The notes under the pieces: generated by a model | Seen by the model: only the letters and a program-made list of their open reading frames with translations | What the model was told of the DNA's origin: nothing | Database searches by the model: none | NCBI GenBank assembly: GCA_028551475.1 | Contig: CM052357.1 | Span: 26,681,745 to 26,745,744, forward strand | Direction of reading: 5' to 3' | Length of the DNA stretch: 64,000 bases | DNA from: Casuarina equisetifolia | Taxonomy: Eukaryota > Streptophyta > Magnoliopsida > Fagales > Casuarinaceae | Made by a program: the position numbers and the translations under genes | Shown: positions 21,747 through 34,542 of the stretch, piece after piece | How positions within the stretch are numbered: position 1 is the first letter of the stretch | Layout of the letters: every line of letters begins with the position of its first letter

Positions 21747-24700
21747 ATGCTTCGTTTCCACGCTTTCTTGCCCTCTAGTTCGCCGACCCCGACTCCGACC
21801 CTCTCTTTTGCCTTTTGCTCGACTGCTCCGACGCGGCGTCGTGTGGTTAGGGAACGCTCTCCCAGAACACCCAATCTCAAGCCCCTCACTTCCCGCGTCG
21901 TCCGCCTCACTCGCCGAAGGCAGCTTCACCAGGTCTCTCTCTTTTGTCTTTTTTTTTTCTTTAATAAAATTTCGGAATTCAGTAGCCTAGCATTTTTTTT
22001 TTTTAAAAAAAAAAATTTCGAGCGTTGCAGATATTCGAGGAGATTGAGGCTGCCAAGAAACAGCACGGGAAGCTGAACACGATCGTGATGAACGCGGTCC
22101 TGGAGGCTTGTGTTTGCTGCGGAGACGTTGATTCCGCGGTTGAGTTATTCAACGAAATGTCAAAGCCAGACGGTTGTGGCGTTGACAATGTCACATACGG
22201 TACACTTCTGAAGGTACTTCAAAAAAGTTCTATTTTGTGTACACTACTGTTTTAGCTTGATGGCAGCTTTTGATTTGTCTGGTTTCTTTTCATGCATGTA
22301 TCTGACGGTAAAGGGCTTGGGTTTGGCTCGGAGAGTTGATGAGGCATTTCAAATACTCGAGTCTGTGGAGCAAGGTACTGCTGCAGGGAGACCAAAGCTG
22401 TCGGCACCGCTTATTTACGGCTTGTTAAATGCATTGATTGAAGCTGGTCAGTGTTGGAAATTGAGATTTGTTTACTTTCGCGAGACTTGTTAAGCTGTAG
22501 CAATGGGTACTTTCGTTGGTTTTATCAGTCAGTTATGTACTCTTTGCATACGTAGGGTCAGGTGCTTTACTATAATGTCGTAATGCTCCCTGATGTGCCT
22601 TCACTTGAATTGCTGTAGTGCAGGAGATCTACGCCGCGCTAATGGTCTTCTTGCACGTTATGGTTTTGTGTTCCGTGAAGGCGGCAGTCCCTCCATCTCT
22701 GTATACAACTTATTAATGAAGGTTTTGCCTTGACCCGTTTTAAGAAATTACAAAATTGAGTGCCTGATTTTTTTCCTTTTTTGGATTTTTCCAGCATTAA
22801 GCTTTTCAAGTTTAAAATGTGGATGTGGCCTTTTGGTTGTGAGATGCCGTTTATATAACTCTGAACCACAGTTATGTTGCTTGATTGTTTTCTCTTCAAA
22901 TTTTCAGGGGTATATAAAAACGGGCCTTCCTCACTCTGCAATAACTGCGTACGAAGAGATCTTACGACTAGGATTAAAGCCTGATAAGCTCACCTATAAT
23001 ACTCTAATCTTTGCTTGTGTCAAGACGGAAAAGTTGGATGCTGCAATGCATGTGTTCGAGGAAATGAAGGTCTCAAGCATGTGCCAAAAAGGCCAGTTTA
23101 GAGCCTGAAATTACTGTTAACTGGCTAAGGGATTTGCCCTCATCACTTAAATATACCTGCTGTTCCCTTTTTCAGGACAAAGCACAAAAATATGGCGATG
23201 ATTATCTTTTCCCCGACGCTGTCACCTATACAACACTACTTAAGGTCAGTTTTTCCTTGCTTTGCATGGATCAAAGAAATTATCCAACTGTCTGAAAAAA
23301 GTATGCAATAGCATGGATGAATGTGAAAGTCCTGTTTCTTCTTCTGAAAACATGTACTTGTTGATCCAGTAATATCCACATTGGTATAATTGTTGATCCC
23401 CCATTCAGTAGGAGGAAATTGGCTGGAGTGTGTCGTTAAGCAATGAGCTTTTAGTGTCTCATTTGATAAATCAGAAATTTGTTTCTTTTTCTTGTTAACA
23501 CAAATTCTGAGTAAATTTTTTTTTCTTTCATTTTTCAATGGTAGGGTTTTGCACATTACAAGGATCTTCCCTCAGTTCGGAAGGTTTTATTGGAAGTGAA
23601 ATCAGATCATGATTTGTCTATAGATCGAACAGCGTACACAGCCATGGTTGATGCATTGCTAAATTCTGGTGCAATCAAGGGTACTTGACTTTTCCTTCTG
23701 AATAATGTGTCTGTAACTAGGTTGTGTAAGAAATAGATCTGCATTGTAAACTGGCATTGAGATTGGCCTTAGTGAGGTGATTTATTATTCATTTCAAGCC
23801 AAGGTTTGAAAGAATCCAAGTCCATGTCTGAAAAATATTAGTGTGCAGTTGTTCATCATGCTCATATGACTTGTAATTGAGGAAAGTGGTGTCAACAAAA
23901 CTTATGAATTATATGAGTATTACAATAGTTGGACTGAACTATGGGTTAATATATGCCTCGAAGGTTCTAACTAGTATAAACGTTTCTTTGAAATTCTTCT
24001 TCTTCTACCTTTTTCTTTTTCTTTTCTTTTTTTCTTTTAAATGTTTGAATGTTGAAATGTGTGATTGACTTGTGAAACAAGAGTTGGAGCTGATTTTGAT
24101 TAATTCCGCATGGCAATGTCCTTTCTGTTCTCTCATTTGTTTTCTTGTATTTCTATGCTAGTTGCAGTCAAAGTATTTGAGTACTTTTTAAAGATGCAGT
24201 AAGGAACTTACTCGAACAGATTCCTGTCAAAGTGACCAGAGTAATTGATTAATGGCTAGGAAATACCAACTTTGTCCATTATATGTTTATTTTGTTAAAT
24301 GATTCTTTTAAAGTACTTAATTCTGACAGCACACACTTGGAGTAACAAAGAGGAAGCGCTTAGGTGCCTCCAATGTGTCATGTTATCAAGAATCTGTCAA
24401 GAACAACCTATGTTACTATTGTAGAAAATGCAAGGCAACTAAGAATCAACAATGTTACAAAGATAACCACTGAATTGGTATTTTGGTACTAGTAGTATTA
24501 TGAAAGTAGAGTGGTTGATCATAAATTGAATCTAATAAGCTCATGTTACATCGTGAGATTTAGGCTGAGAAGTGCCAAGCTCATCTTGTTTAAAAAACCT
24601 GTACTTCTACATGCTGATGTTTATGCCCATGGTCTATAAAAGGTGGTTTCTGGTAGTGGCATCAGTATTTATCTATATCCTCTTACTTGTTGGCTAGATA

Positions 24701-27700
24701 AAGTGTGATCCTGTTCTGATGTATGAATAACTAGAAATAATTTTTTTAAAGTTATTTTATATGAGTTAGATAAGTACAAATCTAATCTTTGTCTATAATA
24801 TTTAGATGCATGTTGCATATTTGGAGAAATACTGAAGCAAGCTGGAGGGAGGCCAGACTTGCGACCAAAGCCTCATCTCTATCTATCCTTGATGCGTGCT
24901 TTTGCTAGCAGAGGAGATTATGTTATGGTTGAAACTCTGCATAGGCGAATGTGGACAGATACCGCTGGAACTATTTCCCTGGCAATTCAAGAAGAAGCTG
25001 ATAATCTTCTAATGGAGGCAGCTTTAAATAATGGTCAGGTACTAGATCCGGTTAAACATGGTCATCACCATTGTGTGCCTTTTCATGTGTAAATTTCAAG
25101 TTTTCCCATTACTCTTGTTTCCCTTGATGATGCAAATTTGAAACTGCTATCACAAAAGGATACCCTTCCTTGAGAACAATATGTTAAGCTGGTTCCCATC
25201 ATTTCACACAAGCACTGTAACATGAAAAGTAATCAAGTGCAATAATGAAAAGTAACCAAATTAGCATAAGTTTCTTCAATGGTCTCTGACTTTTATTCCT
25301 GTTAGTTGGTACTACACTTTTAGTTGTTTAAAATACAAGCTCAAGAAAATATGATGTCTCCAAGAAAAGGAAGTTATTGGATCAGAATCTGGTGACACAT
25401 TTTCCAAGTTAACTGCCCAGGTTATGATTCTGCATTTTCTGAATTGCTAGATCTCATACCCTTGTTTGTATTCCATTCACATAACTGGAAATTTTCAAAC
25501 TTGTTTTAGTATGGCTGCATGCGGTTTTAAAACTAGTAATTGTATTCAATTCTTTAACTTGGCCTGCGCATGTTTCTTTCTTTCCTTCTTTCTTTCTTTC
25601 TTTGCCACTCAAAACTCAAAGGCCAAGTTTTCTCCTACTGGGAGAATGATGCAACTGCAGAATAAAAGTCAAGTTACTGTCTTAAAGTAATTTTCAGTTT
25701 TAACAGCTGAAGAGCTTCTCATGTGTGAGGTCATCATACAGGGTCCAATTGAAGAAAGATTCATATATTGTGAAAGTTATATCATATGTGTCTTAGGTTG
25801 AAAATAATTTTTAAATTTAGTGATTAATCTTCAAGTTAGTAGCATTTCTATGTGCGGAACCAGATCTGGCATTCAACCTGGCTAAATTTTATTTTCAGGG
25901 TTGTTTTCTTTACTATGTTTGGTTTAGATTATTCTAGAACTTTTGCAATTATGTTAGGAGCTTCTTAGATCTTGTAGGTTAAGAGTCAATGATCATATAA
26001 GTATGATTCGTTTATATTCCAAGAATCTTTAGTGTAATTATGAAATGTTTTGGTTTTGAGAATTAGTGCACATTGGTGTTTGTGTGTTCTTGTCTCTCTA
26101 TCAATTCTGCTTTGATGCACTGTGACTACATATGTTACTTTCCATACAGTCCATGAATGGCAACATATTTCTTTTCTTTGGCTTATCTTTTTGATATTCC
26201 TCAAGCTCTTCTTGTTACATATTAGAATTTGTTGTTATCTCTCTACCAAATAGCTGCCAAAATAACCCATCAAACTGGTCTGCTCGGAATTACCTAGAAA
26301 TTGTTTGCTTCAAGGAACTATTCCCTTATCCTTATTTCTCATTATTTTAGAACTCATCAATCTTGAACACCATCTTCCAAAATTCTAAACCTCAGATGAA
26401 CGAATTCTTGAACCCTAATCCCTCTACAGGCACATAGGCTGCTTTCCTCTAATTCGTATGTCACCATCAGTCTCCCCTTCCCTATAGTAGGACCCAAAAA
26501 AAAAAAAATCTCCCCCTTGTTAGGACGTCCTCTCTTGATCTTTTCACCAACATTTGATGTAAATACTATTTATGCAACTGTAATTTGACAAAGATTCAAG
26601 TTTTATACATTTGTGTTTGTGTGCTATGCAAATGAAATCTTGCAGTTTTATGCAGGGGGAGAGTCTTTCATCTTTTGCCTTATTTTTGTTGTTGTTGTGG
26701 CTATTGTTGCTTGGAGAGACTCATGAAATAATACATTTCTCCCTCTGTGATCCTCATTCTTACAATAGTGGGGAAACAAATATGAATTAGGAATAGGAAG
26801 GTACTTGTGCAACAAAAGTATTACATTTTGAAGAAAATCAACAAAGTTATTGTCAATAACCTGAATGACCAATTATGTCTATTGGAGTTAACAATTCCAC
26901 TGTTTCAAAGGAAAACAAGTACCTGTGATAGGTCTTTTCATTTCTCATCTTCAATATGCGTCAAATATCAAAAACTTTTTAATGTTGATTATAAACTGTT
27001 TCTAATATGATATAAGGACTGCATTTTGGAAAAAATGTTTGTGATTTAATTTTTGGGTACTGCCACTAGAAGTGACAAAAAAATGTTTTTATTTTGTCAG
27101 ATTATGGTTGCCTCACTTCTGCCCCCAAATTTATATGTTATGAAGATCGCTATTTTTTTTCACTCTCGGGCAGTGGTGGATGCTGAATACTTTTGACTAG
27201 CATAAAAGTTCCATGTCATTTTTTTAGCATGAATGAATTGGCAATATGTGGCTTATGTTTCATGTTACTTACTGCTTATTGTTCTCTTGATTACATGTCT
27301 ATGGCACCTGAAAATAGAAATCTTTTATTTTTCCGTGTTCGTTTATGTTTATTCTTTCTTTAGGTTGAGGTGGCTATAGATATTCTTGCAAGCATCACAA
27401 AGCGATGGAAGCGAATATCTTGGACAAGTAGGGGAGGCTTGGTATGTTATTCGTTTTACTTTCCAAGATTTCATACTGGGAAAGTGACAAAAGAAAGATA
27501 ATAATGATAAAATAAAAGCAACGAAACTATTTCAAGATGTTTGTGATGGATGGCAATGATATCTTGATATGAAGATGTGCCCAAAAAATAAAGAATAAAA
27601 ATGATGAGTGGTGTTGAGAAAATGCCTAGGTGCCCTTTAACTTCCCAACTTTTAAAAATATATACAGAAGTCTAGTGTTAAAGGGCCTTCTTTAGGTTAT

Positions 27701-29177
27701 ATCCGTTTGGTTGCATAATTATATTTCACCTGTCTTTGTGCTAATTAACAAGCGAGGTGCTTTTCCTAATTTGTTGTGTTTTATGTTTTTGATGCCCAGC
27801 ATATTTACCATGTCTTCGTTCTGGTTGTCTTTTATATAGATATATATGCATGTATGTATCTGTTTAAGTCTGTGTTGACCTTCATACATATCTGCAATGC
27901 AGGTTGCTCTCCGCATAGAGGTCTTGTTGGGATTCACCAAATCCATGTTCAGTCCTCATCTACTGCCTCAGGTTAACTGCTTTGCTTTTTTTTTTTTTTC
28001 TAATAATGTGAAAAGTGTATGAGGTAGTTGTGTCAGCTAATAAACGAGATCTATATTTTAGGTGTCAGTCCATTTATAGCTTCTTTTTTCCACTTGCAGC
28101 TCTTTCCGGGAAAATAACTCATACCCAAATTGCGATTCAATTCAATGACTTATAAATCTACCATTTCTAGTTTTGGGTCAGGCTGCTAACTCCAATTTCT
28201 GGTTCAAGAAGTCTCAAATACTAAGGTCACGCCACCCATTGTGAGCGGATTTGGCTTGACTTTTGTCTTGGATACCTTATAAATTGAGCAATCTGAATAT
28301 TTGGTCTAAATGTTAGTTTCCCATGTTTCAAAATTTAAGCCACCTTTATGAGATGGTTTTGTTTTTCCTCTAAAGCTGAAACTTTTCTTGTACTTCATGT
28401 AGCTTCTCCATCTCCTTCAGGTATCACCCAGTGAATCAATCGAGAGTATCATGGTTCCTTTTGAATCAGCTCAGCCATTACTAGGTTCCTGCATCTTAAG
28501 GGAGGTGGCTATGCGCTTCTTTAGACATTCAGTTGTGCCTATTATCGATGACTGGGGCAGCTGTGTAGGAGTATTGCACCGTGAAGACTGCAACGAGGTA
28601 AGCCAATGTTTCTTTCAGCTTTGCATTCTTGAGCTGCTTTTATATTTAACTCCCAGTTGAGAAATTAGTTAAATCAGAGTCTTTATGTCCATATATTCAA
28701 AATGCTTTTTCTAGCGAGTCTTATTTACACCTTGTTTTCATTTGAAATAACTGATGTAACCTCTAGGACTGCAAGTTTGCTACAATAGACTAAGAATCTT
28801 TTATTATCACGGAGGCACGGTGAGATGAGTGGTGTATGTTATACTGGTTGAGAAATATTTTTCCTGTGACACCAAAATCTAATACAAATATGCACATTGT
28901 TGTCCAGTTGGATGCTCCTCTTGCAACAATGATGAGGAGCCCTCCTTGTGTAACAGCTGCGACATCTATTGGTCATGTGGTTGATCTAATGTTGGAAAAG
29001 AGATACAAAATGGTGATTGTTGTGAAACACAGCAACTTATATTGTAGTTCCTACAGCACAAGTGCAAGTGCAGTTGGAGTTTTTACGGCGGAAGAATTGT
29101 ATAGGCTTGTTGCTTCCGTATCCGGTTTGTCTGGGCAGCAACTTTCAGTCTGTAGAACATGGGTACAGAGGTGTTGA
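21747..29177 (+). CDS. CBSPPR1: PPR protein with C-terminal CBS domain pair (CBSPPR1 type)
   Basis: PPR proteins bind RNA, mostly in organelles; CBS pairs bind adenosyl ligands. Their fusion is the hallmark of Arabidopsis CBSPPR1 (At5g10690). Twelve exons: 21747-21932, 22031-22213, 22314-22446, 22624-22721, 22908-23069, 23176-23244, 23545-23680, 24806-25038, 27364-27441, 27903-27971, 28421-28597, 28908-29177. All introns are GT-AG and phases join, giving 597 aa. Residues 1-62 are Ser/Thr/Pro/Arg-rich, like a transit peptide. PPR helices fill about 63-400, for example [20 protein letters not shown], then [20 protein letters not shown] followed by [16 protein letters not shown]. The CBS pair covers about 452-590 ([52 protein letters not shown]). 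A 2.3-kb intron separates exons 8 and 9. Exons 9-10 (residues 401-449) form a linker. The structure is well supported; localisation is inferred. Confidence 0.9.
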
Positions 29178-30049
29178 TATGTCCTTGTTTCACAAAAAGA
29201 ACAAAGAAAAAAAGAAGAAAAAAAGCCTCCTCTCTCACTCCATACTTGTAAATTCAATTTTTCTTGAGTGAGTTGCGGCAAAGATGATAATATCTAGAAA
29301 GATAGCTTTTGTTCCCTTTTAGGGTGAAGAATAGATATTTTTATTAGATGTGATATATTTATTTATTGGTCCCTTAGTAATAAGTTGCAACTAAAGAGGT
29401 GTTTATTGACATTGTCATAGATCAATTAAATGGTTACATATCTCAAAAAGAATATAGATGAAATATCTTGAATCCATTGAAAACTTTTGTTATTGAAATA
29501 AAAAATAGAACCCAAAAATCTAAATGAAAACTTGAAAAAAAAAATACTCACAACTGGAAATCATAATAAACTAAAAAATAATAAATTAAAGTAAACTCAA
29601 TATAATATTCAAAAACAAAGAAAGATGCCATTGACAAGAAGGTCCTAGTGGATGTAAATCATAGAGCTTTAGAAAAAGGCAGAAATTAAATTATGGAATT
29701 ACTTTTTTTTTTTTTTTTTTTTTTTAATTTAAGGATTTTTTAGTATTTCAATTATATTGGAAAAATATTTTAAAGGAAAGCTCAAAACATTTATAAAGAA
29801 TGGTAGGAGAAAGAGCAAAATAAATAAAGAATACTAACCGAACTAACGGGACAGAACCCGCACTGCAGAGAGGAGCCCAAACCCCAGCCAAACCTTTCTC
29901 TTCCTCCTCCGAAACTAAACCCAGAGTTGTGTGATGTGCAGAAAACCGAGCTCCGTTTTCTTACAAATCTTCTAGATTTACTCGATCTTAAATTCCCTTT
30001 GTCGCTTAGCATTTCTTTTCCAGCGAAGACAGGAGAGTCATAGAGAAAA
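29178..30049. other. Spacer and 5' leader before the bL28m gene
   Basis: The PPR-CBS 3' UTR should lie in the first few hundred bases. A poly-T run of about 20 lies at 29702-29725. An AGCCCA site II motif at 29874-29879 lies about 170 bp before the bL28m ATG, and the GC content rises from there, marking the promoter and leader. No other gene was recognised. Confidence 0.5.
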
Positions 30050-33000
30050 ATGGCCTTCAGAGGGAGGGAGGTGATGAAGAAGGTGCTGAAGAATATCGGC
30101 GGGGAGAAGAACTTGGCGCCTGGAGTGAAGGAGTCGCTGCAGAAAAATGTACCGAACAGAACGGTGGTGATGGGCCGGGCCAAGCGCGGCCTCTACGCCG
30201 GCCGCCATATCCAGTTTGGCAATAACGTCAGCGAAGACGGCGGCAACAAGTCTGTGCTCTTACTTCTCTCTCCGTCTCCCTTAATGTTTTGTTCAATTTC
30301 TGCCTCTTTTTTTTTTTTTTTTTGTTTATTCAGGAAAGAAATTGGAGAGATTGGTTTCGCTTTGTTTTTCTGAGTCGTTATCTTTATTTGGAATTATTTT
30401 TCGACTTTTATTTATTGCTGGAATTTTGTTTTGTTCTGCTAGGAATTTTGATGTCAGGATTATCAACGAATGAATGAATCGATCCGAAAATGAATGAATT
30501 AATTAATTAAGGCGATTGTATTTTGTTGAGACAGATATATCAGTATAGATATGGGCGAATATGGCATTGAGTTGTCTACTCTAATAATGGAACAAAAGGT
30601 TTGCGGGAACTGAGCCACCACTCTCTCTCTCTGTGCTTCTGCTTTGATATATGACGCTCTATTGCTTCTTGATTTATATTTGACGGTTTGTTTGTGGTGA
30701 GAGTTATAGTGAAAGATTTGGACAACGGTTATAGTAAAAGATCTTGTTGGGGGGGAAGGGCAGATTGGGTGGTGTTTTTCTCTTTTAAAGTTGTATTTTC
30801 ACCAAGGTCTGAGCTTTATCTGCAAATGTCTTCGTTGTTGAATCAATGCTATCTCGCATGATTTCTGATCTACTGGTACTCGGATCCACATTATCCACCA
30901 TGTCACTTGGCCTAAAATAAACACATGGACTTAGAAAAGGTTTCTGTCTCAGTTGTTGCCCAAATGAGGGTTAAGACCATACTTGTGAATGTTGTAAAAG
31001 TTGCCGAGGTTGGAGGGTAAGTCTACTCTGTTCTCATTTTTGTAATTGAACCAGTGAGGCAGAAGTTTGTATTGGTCCACCAAAACTTTGAACAAACCCT
31101 GCATTAAGATTGATTATAGATTGGGGAGCAGGGATATTGTCTATACTCCTCAAGTGGAGTCCACTGTCTAATAATTTCCATCACATGGGTTATTTGAGAA
31201 TAGAATCTTGTATTGGACGGGTGCCAGTCATCAATAAGTGCAGAAGCTGTAAAGCGCACTCGTCTGTCAGAGAGGAGTTTGCTGAGTAGCTTAAACATAT
31301 GGTTTGGCAAATTTCCAAGAGCCTGAACATAATAGACGAATGATATATTTGGTTGCGTCACGGGTTGATTGTTTATCTCTTATCTTTTAGATTTGTTGGT
31401 GAACGAGCATGGATGTTTGTGCATTTGCACTTACATCGGTATTTATTTGTTTCAGTAATGCCTCTAAACCAGACCATCATTTTTAGTGAGTATAGTATTC
31501 CTTATTTGATTCTGATGCAGAAGTCCTAGTTCCAGGGCAGAGCAATAAACAATGTGCCCCCTCACTCTTTTCCCCCTCGACATATGCACAAAACCACCCT
31601 TCTTGTTTATTCAAGCCTCCCCTTCCTTTTTATTTATTTTTGTTGGGGCGGCGGTCTTTGAGGGGATTTGAATATGTATATGCAGCAAACAACAGCCTAA
31701 AAAAACGTAATGATAGGAAGGTCTACTAGTTAACATGAGCATCATGTTTGGAGTGGTTCATTGATCAAAACAGTGGCCTGAGGGGATTGGGTCCTGTGTT
31801 GGCTTGAAAATATGCAGAACTATTGATTCTCTGTGGAGTCTTTTACTTTGCATGTTCTAATTAGTTGCATAAACTGCTTGTAATACATGGTGGTAGTAGC
31901 TAGTGGATAGGTGGTTAAATTTGGAAGACCAAAGCTTATTTATGAGTCTGAACCTTTTATGAGATTGGACTCGTTACAATCCCTGATTCGTTAAGATGCA
32001 TCCATTCTATTATCTATTTTATATCTTGTCTTCCCTACAGCCTGTGTGGACCACGTGTTCCTGCTGTCTGATCCTTTGCGAAGTTAAATTTTGACTTGAT
32101 GCTTAGAATCTATTATGTGGCACTTTATAGCTTCTCTGTAGTTCTTCCACCCCCCTCCCCTTATCACTGAAAGGGATGAAGCAATATGGACAGTAATACA
32201 TGCCAAGTATAAGTTAGATCGATAGTCCATAAATCCTTTGAACTTGAGGAAGAATGCCTGATGAAAGAGGTAGTTGATCCACTTTAAATTATTGAATGGC
32301 TTATCAAATATTTGCACAAGCTGTTGATTGTTAGGGTTCTCCCTGTGACAGAACTGAATCAATGAGAATGCGTCTAATCATCACTGCAGCTGATTTCATC
32401 TATCTAACCACTGGATCCTTATTCCAGTAGACTTGACATTTACAAATTTCATTTTATGCTTGGATGAAACGTGAATACTTCTGACTTGTGATACTTTCTG
32501 GTGAGATTATATGTGGTCTGGAAAACTACCATTCAAGTAATTGAAGTGCTTATTGATTTATCAATTGGCTTATTGTCGTGGGTTTTGATGGGGAATTATA
32601 ATTTTGCATCTGGTAAATCAACAAATATACTTGAAAAAGATGGTGTTTACTCTCTTGTTTTTTATTTCATTTGAGCCCAAAATTTGTTCTCCTAATAGCT
32701 TGCATGTTAAACTTTCTCTAAGAATGATTGCAATGTCGAAAAGGTAATTCCCACTTTGGAGAACGAAATTGGGTATGTTATTCTGCAACGTAAATTAGGT
32801 CTTGTCCTTGCTTTAGTTTGGGATTATGAGATTCTTTTGTAGTTGTAATTTAGAAGAAGCATGTTATTCTGAACTTTTTTGGCTATGCTGGTGACAGGTC
32901 GAGGAGGTCTTGGAAGCCCAATGTCCAGGAAAAACGGCTATTCAGTTACGTTTTAGACCGCCATATTCGTGTGAAAGTCACTACTCATGCGCTACGCTGC

Positions 33001-33363
33001 ATAGACAAGGCCGGTGGGATTGATGAGTACCTCCTGAAAACTCCTTACCACAAGATGGACACAGAAACGGGCCTCTACTGGAAAACTAAGATTGAGAAAA
33101 TGTACGAAGAGCTGGGCAAGATGGAAGTTGTTTTCTTTTCTCCCGAGGATGAAGCAAAGTTTGAAGAGGGTTTTAAAGAACTCAAAATAGCCGAGAGGAC
33201 TGCTCGTAGGGAAGCTAGGAGACAGATGCATGGTTGGTCAGGCGGACGGAAACAGATTGAGGAAGGACAACCGGGAGACCAGGTGACTGAAGAGGAAGCT
33301 GCAGGAAGTGGGGATGGAGACTCGCATGCTGATTTTCATGAGCAGTTAGTTGCAAACTCCTGA
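30050..33363 (+). CDS. Mitochondrial large-subunit ribosomal protein bL28m
   Basis: Bacterial-type L28 is a structural protein of the large ribosomal subunit; this plant form with long extensions acts in mitochondrial translation. Two exons, 30050-30249 and 32898-33363, give 221 aa. The junction completes AAG (Lys) and restores the L28 core, GRAKRGLYAGRHIQFGNNVS (residues 42-61) followed by SRRSWKPNVQEKRLFSYVL and RHIRVKVTTHALRCIDKAGG. The N-terminus (MAFRGREVMKKVLKNIGG) is basic and amphipathic-looking, as expected for mitochondrial import. The C-terminal extension is charged (EEGFKELKIAERTARREARR) and ends in an acidic, non-conserved tail. The donor is weak, AACAA|GTCTGT, but it is the only nearby choice that keeps the domain. 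The intron is 2.65 kb and contains a segment related to the downstream DUF761 duplication units. Confidence 0.9.
32180..32480 (+). repeat. Intronic segment related to the DUF761 duplication units
   Basis: Within the bL28m intron, the strings AAATCCTTTGAACT, GGAAGAAT, GATCCACTTTAAATTATTGAATGG, ACAGAACTGAATCAATGAGA and ACTGGATCCTTATTCCAGTA (broken up here as short pieces) occur in the same order as near-identical strings around 35640-35870 and 38390-38650. Divergence is higher than between the latter two. It is either an older copy of the same local duplication or a shared dispersed repeat. Confidence 0.65.
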
Positions 33364-34020
33364 GTTTGTACCTATTCGGCATTTGGAATGTTGTTACCAT
33401 ATTTGTTGCTTAATGTCTACTTGAAATTTTGTTTTCTAATATTTATTTTTGGAAGTAGTAAATGCATTTCCTCATGCTATTTAATCAATAATAGTTTTTG
33501 GGCAAGCCACTTACAGATATATAATATATCTGTGATTGATTCTATTTTAGAAGCCCTTGTAATTACATTAGTGCTTACGAGTACCCTGCTGAATGTTCTA
33601 CATGGTGGGTTACACATTGTTTTAGTCATGCATTTGGGTGTTAGAATTGAAATTAAGAAGTGCATGCTATTTTGGCTGACCAAACTTCATTTTCTTATAT
33701 CAAAAAGACAAGTGAAATGATTTGATCATATACAAGGAAATTGGTTATGTTTTTTAATTAATGTTAATTTTTTGAGATGGAATTTATGTTCGTAACAACT
33801 AGGTGTGTTATGTTTCAACTTTGAAGGCCCAAAGCCATAGCATGAGGAAATGCATTTTACGTTTCAGCTTTTTCGGATAAAAGTTTCAACATATTTGTGT
33901 TTGTTGTTATTTAGTGGGCTGCTGCCCACTCTTCCGCTCATGCTCATGAAACTTCTTCGTGGATTCTCGTCACCTTCCAAGCACCAACCATTTGAGCTGG
34001 TAAGTACTCAAAACTTGTCT
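33364..34020. other. 3' flank of bL28m and promoter of the first DUF761 gene
   Basis: This 650-bp stretch is AT-rich with no gene-like frame. It presumably holds the bL28m 3' UTR followed by the upstream region of the first DUF761 gene. Confidence 0.5.
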
Positions 34021-34028
34021 TATAAAAG
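34021..34028 (+). promoter_or_regulatory. TATA box of DUF761 gene 1
   Basis: TATAAAAG lies 57 bp before the ATG, implying a leader of about 25-30 nt. The same box and spacing class recur before the two downstream paralogues. Confidence 0.65.
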
Positions 34029-34077
34029 CTCAATACATTCGTTGTCTTCCGCACCATAAATTCTCTTCCAACAACAA

Positions 34078-34542
34078 ATGGATAGAGAAACCTTGCAGGC
34101 GTTAGTTGGTCACCTCAATCCGACAATGGAGAAAATGAAATTATTGACGCGACGGCGCTTGGGTCGCTTTTTCCGTCTCATTCGGACATATGTCATTGTT
34201 GTTTATGATGAACTTCAACACCGGATGGACAGACAAAGCTGGCAAATGCTACGTGGTCACCTCAAGAACATAATGAAGAAACTAAAGCTTTTGACTCGAC
34301 GGCGCTTGTGTCGGATTTCTGATTGTGCTTCAGATGACTGCTGGTTGAGCATTAATTCCAGACGAGAATTGAAGGGTTTCACTGAAGATGAAAAGCTTTA
34401 CGGAAGTCTTTCCCTGACAAGGACTCGACCAGCGAGCAGTAATGATTCAGAGGACGATATTGATATGAGGGCTGAAATTTTTATAGCAGAATTTCGTAAT
34501 CAGCTTCGCTTACAAGGGACTGTCAAAGACGAAGAGGATTAG
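34078..34542 (+). CDS. DUF761 (cotton-fibre-protein type) small protein, copy 1
   Basis: This is an intronless frame of 154 aa. The C-terminal signature SEDDIDMRAEIFIAEFRNQL followed by RLQ is the DUF761 motif found in plant 'cotton fibre expressed' proteins, whose molecular function is unknown. The N-terminus is unusual: residues 1-32 (MDRETLQALVGHLNPTMEKM, then KLLTRRRLGRFF) are repeated at residues 50-81 (MDRQSWQMLRGHLKNIMKKL, then KLLTRRRLCRIS), so the copy has two basic amphipathic heads where its paralogues have one. The start is the first ATG after the TATA box. It is the most diverged of the three tandem copies and is longer than the other two (120 aa each). The second head starts with its own ATG at 34225, which could also give a 105-aa product. 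Confidence 0.82.
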   Translation: MDRETLQALVGHLNPTMEKMKLLTRRRLGRFFRLIRTYVIVVYDELQHRMDRQSWQMLRGHLKNIMKKLKLLTRRRLCRISDCASDDCWLSINSRRELKGFTEDEKLYGSLSLTRTRPASSNDSEDDIDMRAEIFIAEFRNQLRLQGTVKDEED

